Below are positions 11,813 to 21,875 of a stretch of DNA of 64,000 bases, piece after piece. Position 1 is the stretch's first letter; every line of letters starts with the position of its first letter. The stretch comes from Ricordea florida. Taxonomy: Eukaryota > Cnidaria > Anthozoa > Corallimorpharia > Ricordeidae. The notes beneath the pieces are model-generated. The model did no database searches and had not been told where the DNA came from. It was given only the letters and a program-made list of their open reading frames with translations. Where the stretch lies: NCBI GenBank assembly GCA_949710005.1, contig OX453276.1, positions 16,821,949 through 16,885,948 of the forward strand. The letters are read 5' to 3'. The position numbers and the translations under genes are program-made.

Positions 11813-13234
11813 TTAACAGTAAAGTCCTTAAAAGTCGACAACGCCGACTCAACAATTAAGGCAGGGGCAGTACCCTTAAGTTTGCCCTTAGTCTGCAAAG
11901 TAACGGTTTTACTATATAAAAGAGACATCATAAAAATATATCCTTAGGAAGTAAACTTTCACATATCTTAGAAGTAAACCTCTTCACATTTTGTTTCATT
12001 TCTTGGTTCATGTTAGATGGAACTTTCATTCAATAAGTGTTTCAAACTCTTTGCCAACATACATTTTTATCAGTTATTTGGCATTATTCTTTTTTATTAA
12101 AAGGACAGTCTCTGTGGCTTTTTCTCATGTGAGTTTTGCTACCACACCACTTACAGCTCTTTCCTCCTACTTCAAGACTTGCTCCTTCAGGGGCAGAAAC
12201 TGGTTGCTGTTTCTGTCAGCATTACAGCTTCTTCCTCATTGCAGGGGTCGTCTTCGTCATCATCTCCATAAGTATGCCTGATACGACAGCTCTTTACATA
12301 CTTCTTCCTGAAGTAAAACAATAAACAATGCATGGTAAATACAGTGTATTTAGGTGTCAAATTTGTTATAATATTTGTCAGGTCAACTATGCCCTCCATC
12401 CTCAATTCTTCTTTTTTTTCCCTTCTTACTTTACAAATCTAAAAATGATATTTTTTACGTCAGTGTCTGCTCCTCAGTTCTGTCAATTTTTGATTTTACA
12501 CACTTCTTTTTACCCTCCTCAGTCCTCTTCTTTTCCAACCTTCTCATTCTTTCCGCATTATCGACTGTACACTGCATGAGATAAAAGTGGTAAATAAGGT
12601 TAATAGTTGTCATTGGGGAAAAATAAACAAAAATGAAAACTTCCGATGCTCATGATTGTTTTAATCTCAATTCACACATTATATACATTTGAGATGCAAG
12701 GCAATATTGAAATTAGCTAGTAAACAACTTTAACTGCTCACTCCTTGAAAACATTCTAGAAATTAGAAAACATACCCTTTCTTGGACACCATAAAGCACT
12801 GGCAAGCCCGTTCTCGAATACAGGTTCACAATCCAGTGGTAAGTGGGTCCCATCCTTGTGAAGCACCACGTCATGTTTGCTTGGATTAAGCCAAGATTAG
12901 TTGATGCGTAGTAGTGCTTCAGGTGCAAGTTGATGTCCTTAGCCCTAAACTTAGTGAGGACACTAAAGGTTGACTCTGGAAGGTTCGAGTGCCCCTTACT
13001 CAAGCCTGGATCAATCACCTTGTCTGCACCAGCAGCCCTCTCTGCACATTCTATTTCATAAGCCATAGCATGGAACTCACATTTTAAAACATGAGCTGAA
13101 TGGTATTGCTCCCCGTGACATTTTAGTTCCTCATAAAACCCATCCTCGTCACATTTACACCCTTTACAGCTGCATTTCTTTACAGGGTGACCCATGACAG
13201 TAACTTAAGTTACTGATAAACTTGGGGCCCTCAG

Positions 13235-13720
13235 CTAAAAATAATTAGAATGCTAAAAATATATTATTTACAATAATAATATAATAATAATAATAATTTA
13301 ATTCTTATATTGCGCGCTTTCCATGAAATGATCAAACGCGCATTACATGATTTCTATCTATAATAATTCAATTGCACCATAAATAGACAGCTTTTTTAGA
13401 AGAAGTTCGTGATTTATAACATCAAAAGCTTTACGAAAATCTATAAATACCAGACCAGTCACTTCGTCATTGTCCATGTTTTTCAGGATGTGATCCGTAA
13501 GTCTGATTAGAGCTGTTTCTGTAGAGTGACCTGACCTGAAGGCTGATTGATACTCATATAACATGTTGTTGTCATGTAAAAAGTTAAGACAGCTGGCTAC
13601 GTGTTTTTCGATAATCTTCGAAAAGACAGGTAAAACTGATATCGGGCGGTAATTGTTGATATCGTTTCGTGCGCCTCCCTTGTGCAATGGTGTAACTTTT
13701 GCTACTTGCAATGAACAAGA
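13235..13720 (-). mobile_element. CR1-like LINE fragment inside the transposase gene
   Basis: 13358-13717 (minus) encodes part of a reverse transcriptase: KVTPLHKGGARNDINNYRPISVLPVFSKI, SAFRSGHSTETALIRLTDHI and VFIDFRKAFDVINHELLLKKL. The YADD box and all flanking LINE domains are missing. Downstream, 13235-13357 holds an (AAT)n-like tract and a GCGCGC-containing stretch. Upstream the frame runs into transposase sequence (EWERGSCSL), so the insertion point is near 13718. The fragment is too short to be more than a broken remnant. Confidence 0.75.
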
Positions 13721-14743
13721 ACCCCTCTCCCACTCATCTCCCACTCAAGCAAAGCATTGTTTGCCTGTATTTTTCGGGGTCTTTACCTGCATGCACCATT
13801 GCACAGTAATGATTCCGCTTTGCACCCTGGATGAAACCCGGGCTCATACATCCACATGAAGGTTTTTTGCATGTCGCAACATAAGTGTGCTTTTTCCCAG
13901 CACAACAACACTTCATTTCTTCCATACCAGGGTAATCCTTCTTGTGATTGTCAATAAATCCCTTGCTAAAAGAACTCTTTGTTTGGAGCTCTTGCAACTT
14001 CTTCCCATGAGCCCTCCCAACGTGACCACCACGCAGCATTATTTTGGACTCTTGTTCATCAGAAAAAGAGTACCTGAAACCCTTTGCAGAAGATGAATCC
14101 GCATCCTGCCAATTAACTTCCACTTATAATCCCTCCTCTTTGGCTTTTCCCCACAAAACCTGGGCCAAGTGTCCCTCTGCAGCCTTTGAAGTACCCTGCC
14201 ACAAATATTATCTGCCCCACGCATTGACAAGTGCCCATAATAGATGAGACCCCCGTCAAATAAATCTTTATAATAAAGGTACAGTTTTGGCTAACATGCC
14301 CCCTTATTTGCCAGCACCCATCGCATGTTGCCCCCCCCCCCCCTTGACCAACTCGCCAACTGACCATCTGGAAGGGCTTTCATATAATCTTTCTCCCTCT
14401 CGCACATTTCATCGAGTATGCCCTTGATGTGGGGATAAGCAAGGTCGATGATTTCTATAAATGGCTTGTCAGATAAAACACCCAAACCCAAACCCTTCCC
14501 CAAAGTTATGCCCACTTATGAAAAAAGCTAAGGATAGGGCTAAGGACACCAGATGACGGCGTGACTCTGCGGCTAGTTGGCTGCTTTGATAGCCTATTTC
14601 CGCTGTCCAGCATTCATTGCAGCGGAATAGAAATTTCATCGCACCACCTAATCCCCTCTTTTCATTTGCCACAAGCACAAGGTTACCTAAGGGGACATTT
14701 ACTTCATTGTTTTTCACATTGTTATATGTATCTTAGAATATAC

Positions 14744-14745
<2 letters not shown>

Positions 14746-14777
<32 letters not shown>

Positions 14778-14782
14778 TTAAT
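14746..14782. repeat. (AAT)n microsatellite
   Basis: A run of AAT units directly upstream, on the minus strand, of a transposase exon inside the Kolobok-like element. A poly-C tract at about 14332-14344 interrupts the same gene and may itself cause the frame change seen there. Confidence 0.9.
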
Positions 14783-15972
14783 AATGATTTCGAATGAAGG
14801 GGATACAGAAATTGAATCAACAAAAACTATTTTCTGAGGGAAAAAAATTAAGCATCATATATCAATCAATCAGAAAATTATATTTCTAGTTTGTCTAGTT
14901 TGCTAGGAATTCTTAGGCACTTTTTTACAATGCCCCAAAATACAAATTTACTCGCTTGGTGGTGTAGCAGGTGAGAACTACAGCTAAAGTTCACAGGTAC
15001 ATAAGCTTACTGGTATGTATGCAGAATTTGGCACCTTTTATGGCGAAGCAGTTTGTATTTGAAAAATATTATTATCAGACTTTTTCAAAGGTATAAACTC
15101 AAACAAATGGAAACGTACCTTTACACCTTCCCTCATTTGATGGACATTTGAAAAATTGGTTGAACTGCCTTACAAAATTCACGGTGCTTGAGGTGGTAGC
15201 CACAAACAGTCCTTCTGGAACTTGGATGCTGAAAACAAAAAGATTTGAACTCTTGTTGAGAAAACATGTATTAGCCATCTCATGTCGAATGGTCAACAAA
15301 AAGGAGTATACGAGAACAGGAGCCGAATACAGTATGAATTCTTGGCTCCTGGTGAGAATATGCACTGCACTCAATATTCACAGAAACGTATCAGGAAAAA
15401 TTACCCACAAATAAATACATGTGATAGCTTGACAACAACAAAAAATAACACGTCAAATAATCACAACTAACCCCGCCAACAACGGAAATCAGGAATCTTT
15501 TAAATACAATTCAGATGACTTACTGTAAGCTTCTGATAGAAATACTACAAGATAAAAGCTCACCATTCGTCCTTGCTTGCTTTAACACTTCGCTTCTCTG
15601 GCGGTTCCTAGTCTGTGTCATCATGTGAGGACAAAGCATCCGACGTCTTCGCTTTTGGATCACGCTCGATACGCTCATCATAATTTTGTACCGACTCACA
15701 CACAAATGCGTCAAAATTCCCTTCTGCTTTAAGCTGTGTCTCAACCTCTTTGCTGCTTTTGACAGACTTTCAGCGGGGTTTGTATATCTGTAGAAAACTT
15801 TCAGTCCTGTTGACGATGACTTCAGTTTTGTTTTGTCTTCGATTATTTTCCAACCAGGTTGTCGCAACTTTTCAAAATTAAGGACAATTCTTGAGTGTGA
15901 TCCCGAACCTTGAGCTTCATTAGCACTCGCAGACTTTTCCTTTGTCGCGTTGGAATACTTTTTTGGAGGCAT

Positions 15973-16886
15973 TTATCGCTGTCTTTGTAATCTCTGCTCG
16001 CTTCCCGTTCATTCCCTCGAAATGACTGCGTTTTGTCGAATTTCAACCTGTCAACTCTGACTGTTGGGGTGCCGTTGCTATGCAGAGGTGTCATTGTTTA
16101 TAATGCCTTCGTCTGATTGGTTTCGTGCGAAAAATAGCTCCCGGTAAAAGGAAGGAGGGCCCAAAATAGGGCCATTTTAAGTGATTTACCGCTGTTAACT
16201 TTTATTGTAGACGTGAAAACAATATGGCTGCCATCGAAATGAAGCTAATGTGAACTTTTGAGCCAGATTTTTTCAGTTTAAGCTCGATTTTTGGCCAAAA
16301 GGTGGTAGTTTGTGAAATTATATTACTTTTTGTAGTTTTGCTGGAAAGACACGAAACTTCGCAGATATCGAATATATACGTGAATGAACTTTTATGTGGG
16401 AGTATGTCAAATGCCTACAACTATAAGGCCCGTGGCAGGATGAAACATTTTTGAAAGGTACGAAACAATATTTCTTGACATATCTTTATTCTATTTCTTA
16501 TTCTTTGATGTACTCCAACAACAAACAACAGCAATAATCTTTATTTTTGTTCCTTGTAAATTAAAAATGCAACTTGTCTGGCCCGCAGGTAGGAAAGACT
16601 AATCTAGGCGGGCCACATAATTCTTGCATTAAGTGATACAAATAAATTTACCAAAGCTTATTGAAGTCCAAGGAATTCTCTTTGAGTTATATGGAAAAAA
16701 GTAAAATGTGAAGGTTTCGACCACACCCATAAGATCATATTATAGAAATTCTTTTCATTTTTTTGGAATAAACTATTTTTGAGAGAATCAGCACAAATAA
16801 AAGAGTCACCTGTGAAAATATGATTGCGATTGAAGAATTATTTTTACAGATTTTATGCATGTAAATATGTGCTAAAAATGTTGAAA
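15973..16886. other. Right flank of the Kolobok-like element, no gene seen
   Basis: AT-rich DNA between the first transposase exon and the right terminal repeat. It should hold the transposase promoter on the minus strand, but I cannot point to a core promoter. No further coding signal is visible. Confidence 0.5.
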
Positions 16887-17202
16887 TTAGCCTCCGGTAC
16901 CACCTTAAAGGATGAAGAGAACATTGAATGGGCCAAAGATGTTGTTTAAGCTTGTACCCATAGCAACACTTCCAAGCTTAAAAACTGATGTGGTCCTTTT
17001 AATGCTGTCAAATTGATTTAGGTGTAAATTCTCCTTACATTAAGGAATATTAATGTCATTATTCAGGGAAAAAGAAGATGATGTTGGACCCGTGAAATCA
17101 AGATAAGGCACCAATGTATATTGGCAAATAAATAAATAAACAAGTTACATGTTTACTTCAGTGTAAGAAGTAGCAAGGAATTGAGCTTCATAATTTTATT
17201 CT

Positions 17203-17780
17203 TCAAACAGTTACTTTTTTTTCCTGAGAATAATAATATCTGATTATAACAATTGTTTGAAATGTTAAATTCAGACCACTTGATGTGCAGGAATAATTGC
17301 CATATGGAATCCATCCACCGTGAATGTAAAGTAATTTTCCACGTTGAACCCTCCTGGTCAACATTTCCAAGCAAAAGATTTTTGATTTACATTCTTCATT
17401 GACATCCATTCCTGCTTTACTAAAAGGCGATTTAATTTCCATACCCCACTTGCTGTTCTGGTCCATGTTTGTCACAATCCTGTCCAGACTTGCTCCCAAG
17501 TATGGTTTTTTTCCTGGACACAAAAAGGCCAACCTCCTCCACTTTTAGATTGAATCCTTGTTGTTGCATTTCTCTCAAGTACAGTTTTACGGCTCTCTCT
17601 TCACTTTCAATACCATACTGCACTGCCTCTGTAGTAAAATTGGAGTAAAGCATTGCTTTAAGTTTGTTGGAAGGTTCCACTTTTCGTTTTTGCAACCTTT
17701 CCAAAATTTGAAGCCGTCAGAATTGATTTTCGCTTTTCAAACCAAATCGGATTTTGGCTCTGTCGCCTTGTTGACATTTC
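17203..17780 (-). pseudogene. YqaJ-like nuclease remnant (copy 1)
   Basis: Three short frames read in order give a YqaJ-type PD-(D/E)XK nuclease. The order is SQNPIWFEKRKSILTASNFGKV, then a YGIESEERAVKLYLREM segment with the first Glu, then VGLFVSRKKPYLGASLDRIV with the active-site Asp, and WGMEIKSPFSKAGM with the E-x-K pair. Frame changes near 17690 and 17520 break it. After the E-x-K motif the similarity fades (LYIHGG), so the C-terminal part is damaged. YqaJ genes accompany the transposase in ISL2EU elements. This one converges on the THAP-DDE gene at 1717-3496, with the Kolobok-like element between them. Whether both genes come from the same element is inference. Confidence 0.75.
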
Positions 17781-18269
17781 GGTTTCCTTTACTTCCTCTG
17801 ATATTTTGACAACATTCTCTGCACCACACACTGCACAGATAACTGAGAACACTGAGGCTAACCCACATTTTTTCTCTACTGTTATGTTCCACAATGACAA
17901 ATTGGCTGAAAATAAAATGACAATATTGATACTCTGGTAAATCTGATACTTTTTTTGGCAGTGTCTCTTCTCCATTAATTCAGAATAAATGAGCACAACA
18001 AAGTTTTTGCAAGAACTAACAAAATTTAAAAATGTAGGGAATGCAATTTGTAGTCCTTGGAAAATTTACAAATGCTTGTTTGTGCCAAATTTAGTAAAAA
18101 CATTTTTGTGGCTAACAATAGATATACAATTGTGTGATGCCTGGTATAGGGTAAGGGTAAAGTTTTTAGAACTTGCCCAAAAATTTCAGGACTAACCCTA
18201 GGATTTTTATACCTGATTGATATAATGTATAATCAACCTTATTGTTTCTTGGAAACCTGTTAATATCAT

Positions 18270-18450
18270 AGCCTCAAAGATGTGTGTACATATACTTGGC
18301 ATAAAACTGAGAATTCATTTTGACTTTTCTTTAGTGTGGCAGGAAAATTTTTCTTCTGACCTGCTTTACAGTGCTGACAACATTTCAGTGAACTTCTTAA
18401 AACATCCAAGTCAATAATTCTACTTCCATGTGGAATGCAATTTTCCTTCT
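18270..18450 (-). pseudogene. Possible Mutator-like transposase N-terminal exon
   Basis: Minus-strand reading gives NCIPHGSRIIDLDVLRSS followed by LKCCQHCKAGQ. This resembles the RIIDL...L..C..C opening of Mutator/Kolobok-like transposases or of proteins fused upstream of YqaJ. The match is short, and nothing else of such a domain is seen nearby. Confidence 0.35.
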
Positions 18451-18475
18451 TTGTTTGTTTCTGATAAAAATTCAA

Positions 18476-20081
18476 AACTTACACGTCTTAATGGTAATTA
18501 AATACAAAATTTCAAATTGAGAACTATTTCAGAGCCAAGAAAGCGCTTGTCTTAAACCTTTTAGGTGCCACTTATAGCGAAAACAAGATTTAAACCACAC
18601 CTGACTTAAACAGGTTTCTCTTTTCTTCGGTGGGGACCAATCTTTGACCATTCCTTGAGACTCTAATTTCCTCTTTGCACTCACATTTTCATATTGTTTT
18701 TATCAGGTGGCTTACTTATGAAAAGTACATTTTTCATGTACAAAGTAGTGATGATTTGTTTTCTTGTTTTCTTTGCTGCTGTTGCAGTTAAGCACAGTAA
18801 AGGTGCTCTTGTGAAATCCTTCACGTTGCTTATTTTGTTGTAGGCATCTCGAAAGGGTATTTTCTCTGGGTACGATCCAAAGCCCCTATCAAAAAATAGT
18901 TATAAAAAAGTCAATTAGGGGTGCTTAGCACTGGTGACAACATTGATGGCAAAACAACATATAGTGTGATGCACCTTTTTATCAATGTAAGAGCAAATGC
19001 ATTACTATCTGGGAAATAGGAATTACTTGGTTGGATATCTTAGGTTATCACCTAGAAGTTGTCTTTGTCTTTTATGATAAAGAGTAATTGCATTTCAAAC
19101 ATGTAAACCGATGATGATAGCTTTCAAATAGCACCTTTTAAACTCAGAAGAAAGTATTTTAGTTTTGAGTGACTTGATGACGGTTTATTGTTCAGTGCAA
19201 TCATTGGCTTCCAAGTTGACTTCAATATATAAATAGTCGTAGATTTAAGAATTTTCGTTACTATTCTCACCAGTTATTCACATAGTGAGAATTGTAAACA
19301 ACTATCTCAAGCAAGTGACCACCAAGATTTAGAAAAATTTGTGTTTCCAATTAAAGTTTGCGGGGCTACATAAACAATTTCAGTGCCTTCTAAGGATGAC
19401 AACTCGGAGCCCTTCCATTTTGGTGGCACTGATCCCTAGTTTCTCACAAGGTGATAACCAAAACCACTGGTTTTGTAGAGAAGATATCCTTGTAACTGTA
19501 AACAGCTGATAACTCGGCAGCCATTCATGCTGCTAGTTGGTAGATTAAAGATTTGCCCTAGCCCGTCAGGAGACACACAAATGTATTGCGTTTTTTAAGA
19601 AACCAAGTATGACTTTCCTTTGTAGGGAAGTTATTTCTTTTATATGGTTGTCGCCAAACTTGTAAACAGATGAATTTATGCCTTGATAATAGCGAGAAAT
19701 TTCGAAACTTGAGGATCTCATGGAAGCCATAATCTATTGTGGGCTCAACAATTGTCAGCGTATGGTCTAACAAGGGATGCGCATTACAGATTAAACAGAA
19801 CCGGTTTTTAAAGCCAGGAAATGTCCACCAGAAATCTGGTCAGCAGCTACATCAATGTTGTCGGGAGCCAGCAGAGGTCTCTCTCCCTCTTGTCATTTTT
19901 GTCACCCCGTGAGAGACCTCTGCTAGCAGGGAACCTCCCTGATAAAAGAAACGAAATGATTTGGTTCAAACCATACGCCAGGAGGATTATAGAAATTACC
20001 ATCTCTTGACCAGAGGATATTCTGTGGCTCTATGTTCCCACAAGGCTTATCTAATGAGGGAGATGTTTTTGGACTAACACT
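18476..20081. other. AT-rich stretch without recognisable gene
   Basis: Only short open frames with no family resemblance. Near 19860-19925 a GCAGAGGTCTCTC..GAGAGACCTCTGC inverted repeat (arms about 13 bp, loop about 30 nt) stands out. It may mark the terminus of an unrecognised element. Confidence 0.5.
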
Positions 20082-20390
20082 TCAGTGGATGAGGCTCCGG
20101 AAATGGAAGTTGACATTAGGATAAATAAAATGTAATGGCTTTGAAACTACGGAGGCAAGTCCCAAGACATGCATGAATGAGGACCATTTTCCCCTGGTAC
20201 AGGCAACGAGTGCTTCAGCCTTGACTCCCTCAGACTTTTTACGTGTTTCAGCAAACTTTTCTTCACCCACTTTAGCTAAAGCAATATAAAGTAGCGTGTC
20301 AAAGGTGAGATCTGTGCTGGTTTTTGTTGTCTCAATAAACACGTCATGGTCAGCATAAAACAGAGCATTGAAAAAATAATTCTCCAGCAA
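20082..20390 (-). pseudogene. Vertnin/OTU-like domain exon, uncertain
   Basis: The 102-codon frame contains TFDTLLYIALAKVGEEKF and, nearer the end, GKWSSFMHVLGLASVVSKPL followed by HFIYPNVNFHFRSLIH. The W-x(2-3)-H-x-LGLASVV-x-P-x(4)-YP-x-N pattern recurs in cnidarian transposon-linked proteins that resemble vertnin or OTU-type domains. No start, splice partner or catalytic residue can be shown. Same strand as the YqaJ remnant, so it could be an upstream exon of that gene. Confidence 0.35.
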
Positions 20391-20639
20391 CTAAAAGGGA
20401 CAATAACATTGCAATCGATTTGTTCCCACAAAGAAGAATTGATGCTTTATAACATGTTTGAACAGGGCATAATATGATGTAGACATTACTTGATCAGCAG
20501 TGCCACTAGTTTATGGTTAGGAACACTATGATTTGTTTTACCATAAGTAATCACGTTATCTACATGTTCAACCACTGGTACTTGTATTATGTGCCTTTCT
20601 TTGATCTTGTGGTATTCTTTCTTCACTTAGGAAATTTGT

Positions 20640-21875
20640 ATGAGGGTGCAGACCTCACCTGAAGGTGTGTTTGATTCAATGTCGTATGACAACCCTAATG
20701 CCTGCTCTGTGGGAGATGAGCTTGGTGATAGCGAGGACCTGTTAGAATGTCATCAAAACATCCGATCCCTACTACCAAAGATTGACGAAGTTCGAGCTTT
20801 ACTAGAGTCACATAAAGGAATCAGCATTCTTGGGGTTACTGAAAGTCATCTTTCCAAAAATGTTAGTGATACTGAAATAACGATTGATGGCTATAAACTT
20901 TACCGAAAGGATCGACAGAGTATTCACAGAGGTGGTGGGGTTCTTGTTTATTTAGTGGATTCTTTATCGGCTCTTAGAAGAGTAGATTTAGAAAAACCCG
21001 AGCTAGAAGCTATCTGGATAGAACTTACTCAGCCTCATTCAAAAGGGATTCTGTTGGGAACATTTTATCGACCTCCAGATGGATCTGATTTCTTGGATGC
21101 AGAGTTTATGTCGTCGTTTGAGAATGTTTTAGAAGTTGCCAATACCGAAAAGAAAGAAGTGATTATAATGGGCGATTTAAATTGTAATTTTTCACCTGGT
21201 GCGAGGTGTCAGGGAGAAACAAAGAAGCTCAAGAGCATTCTTCAAAGCATGAACATGACACAGGTTGTTAATGAGCCTACAAGAGTCACAAGGGAATCCC
21301 AAACTCTTATTGACATTATCTGTACTTCTCAACCACAGAATATTACCTTAGTCAAGGTGGTCAAGTCAGCACTCAGTGATCATGACATGACGGCTTTTGT
21401 TAGAAAGTTGAACTCGCTAAAGTTTAAACCACGAACGATAAAATGCAGAAGCTACAGCAAGTATTGTCCTACACGTTTTAATGAAGACCTGTCATCTGTC
21501 TCCTGGGACAACCTCAGTGAGTGTCAGGACGTCGATAATGCGTGGTTGAACTTCAAAACATGTTTCTTGCACGTGGCGGATAACCATGCACCTAAAATTG
21601 ACAAGAAAGTTCGTGGCAGAAACATCCCTTGGTTGTCAAACGGGATAAAGAAAGTAATGGCCGAGAGAGATCATTTTTACCGCCAAGCTCGTAGGACAAA
21701 CACCGAATTACACTGGTCTAGATACGAGAGTTTGAGAAATCAGGTTACTGCCATGATTAGAAAAGCGAAATCCAGCTACAACTGCAGAATCATAGAAGAA
21801 AATTCTGATGATCCCAAGAATTTGATTCTGATGATCCCAAGAACTGTTCAAAAAGACTTGTCAGGGCTGACATGA
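20640..21875 (+). pseudogene. CR1-like LINE endonuclease fragment
   Basis: The 411-codon frame is the AP-like endonuclease half of a CR1-group ORF2. It reads HQNIRSLLPKIDEVRALLE, ILGVTESHLS (catalytic Glu), GGVLVYL, GTFYRPP, IIMGDLNCNF (Asp and Asn) and ALSDHDMTA (the final Asp-His). A linker typical of the region before the reverse transcriptase follows: RGRNIPWLSNGIKKVM...ARRTNTELHWSRYESLRNQV. The endonuclease residues look intact. The reverse transcriptase is absent. A direct duplication of about 19 bp (ATTCTGATGATCCCAAGAA) at the end of the linker marks the break, just before the next gene begins at 21872. Confidence 0.85.

Larger units (their letters stand above)
8480..11928 (-). pseudogene. 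LINE ORF1: zinc-knuckle RNA-binding protein, interrupted twice
   Basis: It starts at ATG 11926-11928 with MSLLYSKTVTLQTKGKL. The frame runs to the piggyBac TTAA at 11813. On the other side (10329 and below) it continues as KSIQIRPASDILVTFESSDEK without loss of frame if one TTAA is kept. Two CCHC knuckles follow (CNICNVKGHKAANC and CRQCRQPEHIAHFC, 9625-10068 region), then a Pro/Ser-rich segment and a Lys/Arg-rich stretch near 9600. After the Harbinger-like insertion the chain resumes at about 8700 as VSSMETEADEPVSV and continues to about 8480. A poly-G run at 9497-9512 lies in the tail. ORF1 proteins of this group coat the LINE RNA. Frame slips and one stop in the basic region suggest decay. 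Confidence 0.75.
5415..11930 (-). mobile_element. Tx1/L1-like LINE inserted in the Kolobok-like element
   Basis: Two ORFs run right to left. ORF1 (start 11928) ends in CCHC zinc knuckles and a proline-rich tail. ORF2 (from 8359) has an AP-type endonuclease, then reverse transcriptase and a C-terminal region to 5539. The 3' end below 5539 contains a GGACTCC..GGGTCC-type hairpin near 5433-5451 and a CCGGG-TTTGATT-CCCGG stem-loop (5543-5559), both read on the minus strand. It is interrupted by a piggyBac element in ORF1 and a Harbinger-like element in the ORF1 tail. Removing both leaves about 4.3 kb, reasonable for a nearly full-length LINE with a short 5' UTR. Confidence 0.85.
12084..15972 (-). 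pseudogene. Mutator/Kolobok-like transposase gene, multi-exon, decayed
   Basis: Exon 1 starts at 15972 (MPPKKYSNATKEK) and contains LRQPGWKIIEDKTK..LKVFYRYTNP, with a frame slip near 15740. A Cys-bearing exon sits at 15120-15233 (VPEGLFVATTSSTVNF). From 14695 downward come LVLVANEKRGLGGAMKFLF, DEMCEREKDYMKALPDGQL, TCDGCWQIRGH, MSMRGADNICG, VNWQDADSSSAKG..GGHVGRAHGKKLQEL and a Cys-rich block. After a LINE insertion the chain continues at 13195-12713 with CSCKGCKC, HSNLPESTFSVLTKFRAKD and STNLGLIQANM. Later exons at about 12576-12470 and 12310-12084 end in a CKCGSKTHMR...CPFNKK knuckle. Candidate catalytic residues are Asp in TCDG, Asp in WQDADSS and Glu in NLPE, which is inference. The DADSS...GGH pattern aligns in my view with the GDGDS...CH pattern of Kolobok enzymes. 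Confidence 0.65.
3763..16904 (-). mobile_element. 13.1-kb TTAA-flanked DNA transposon, Kolobok-like, carrying nested insertions
   Basis: The left end GGTGGTACCGGAGGCTAA (3763-3780) is the exact reverse complement of the right end 16887-16904. Both ends are flanked by TTAA (3759-3762 and 16905-16908), a clean target-site duplication. Two genes belong to it: a three-exon small gene near the left end and a transposase gene on the minus strand near the right end. About half of its length is later insertions (Tx1-like LINE with piggyBac and Harbinger-like pieces, CR1-like fragment). TTAA duplication plus a Mutator/Kolobok-like transposase suggests the Kolobok superfamily; piggyBac is less likely because the ends lack CCC and the protein is different. 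The superfamily call is inference. Confidence 0.8.

Noticed and set aside
3763-16904. Calling the 13.1-kb TTAA element a piggyBac
   Set aside because: Ends start GGTGG rather than CCC, and the encoded transposase lacks piggyBac motifs; TTAA is shared with Kolobok.
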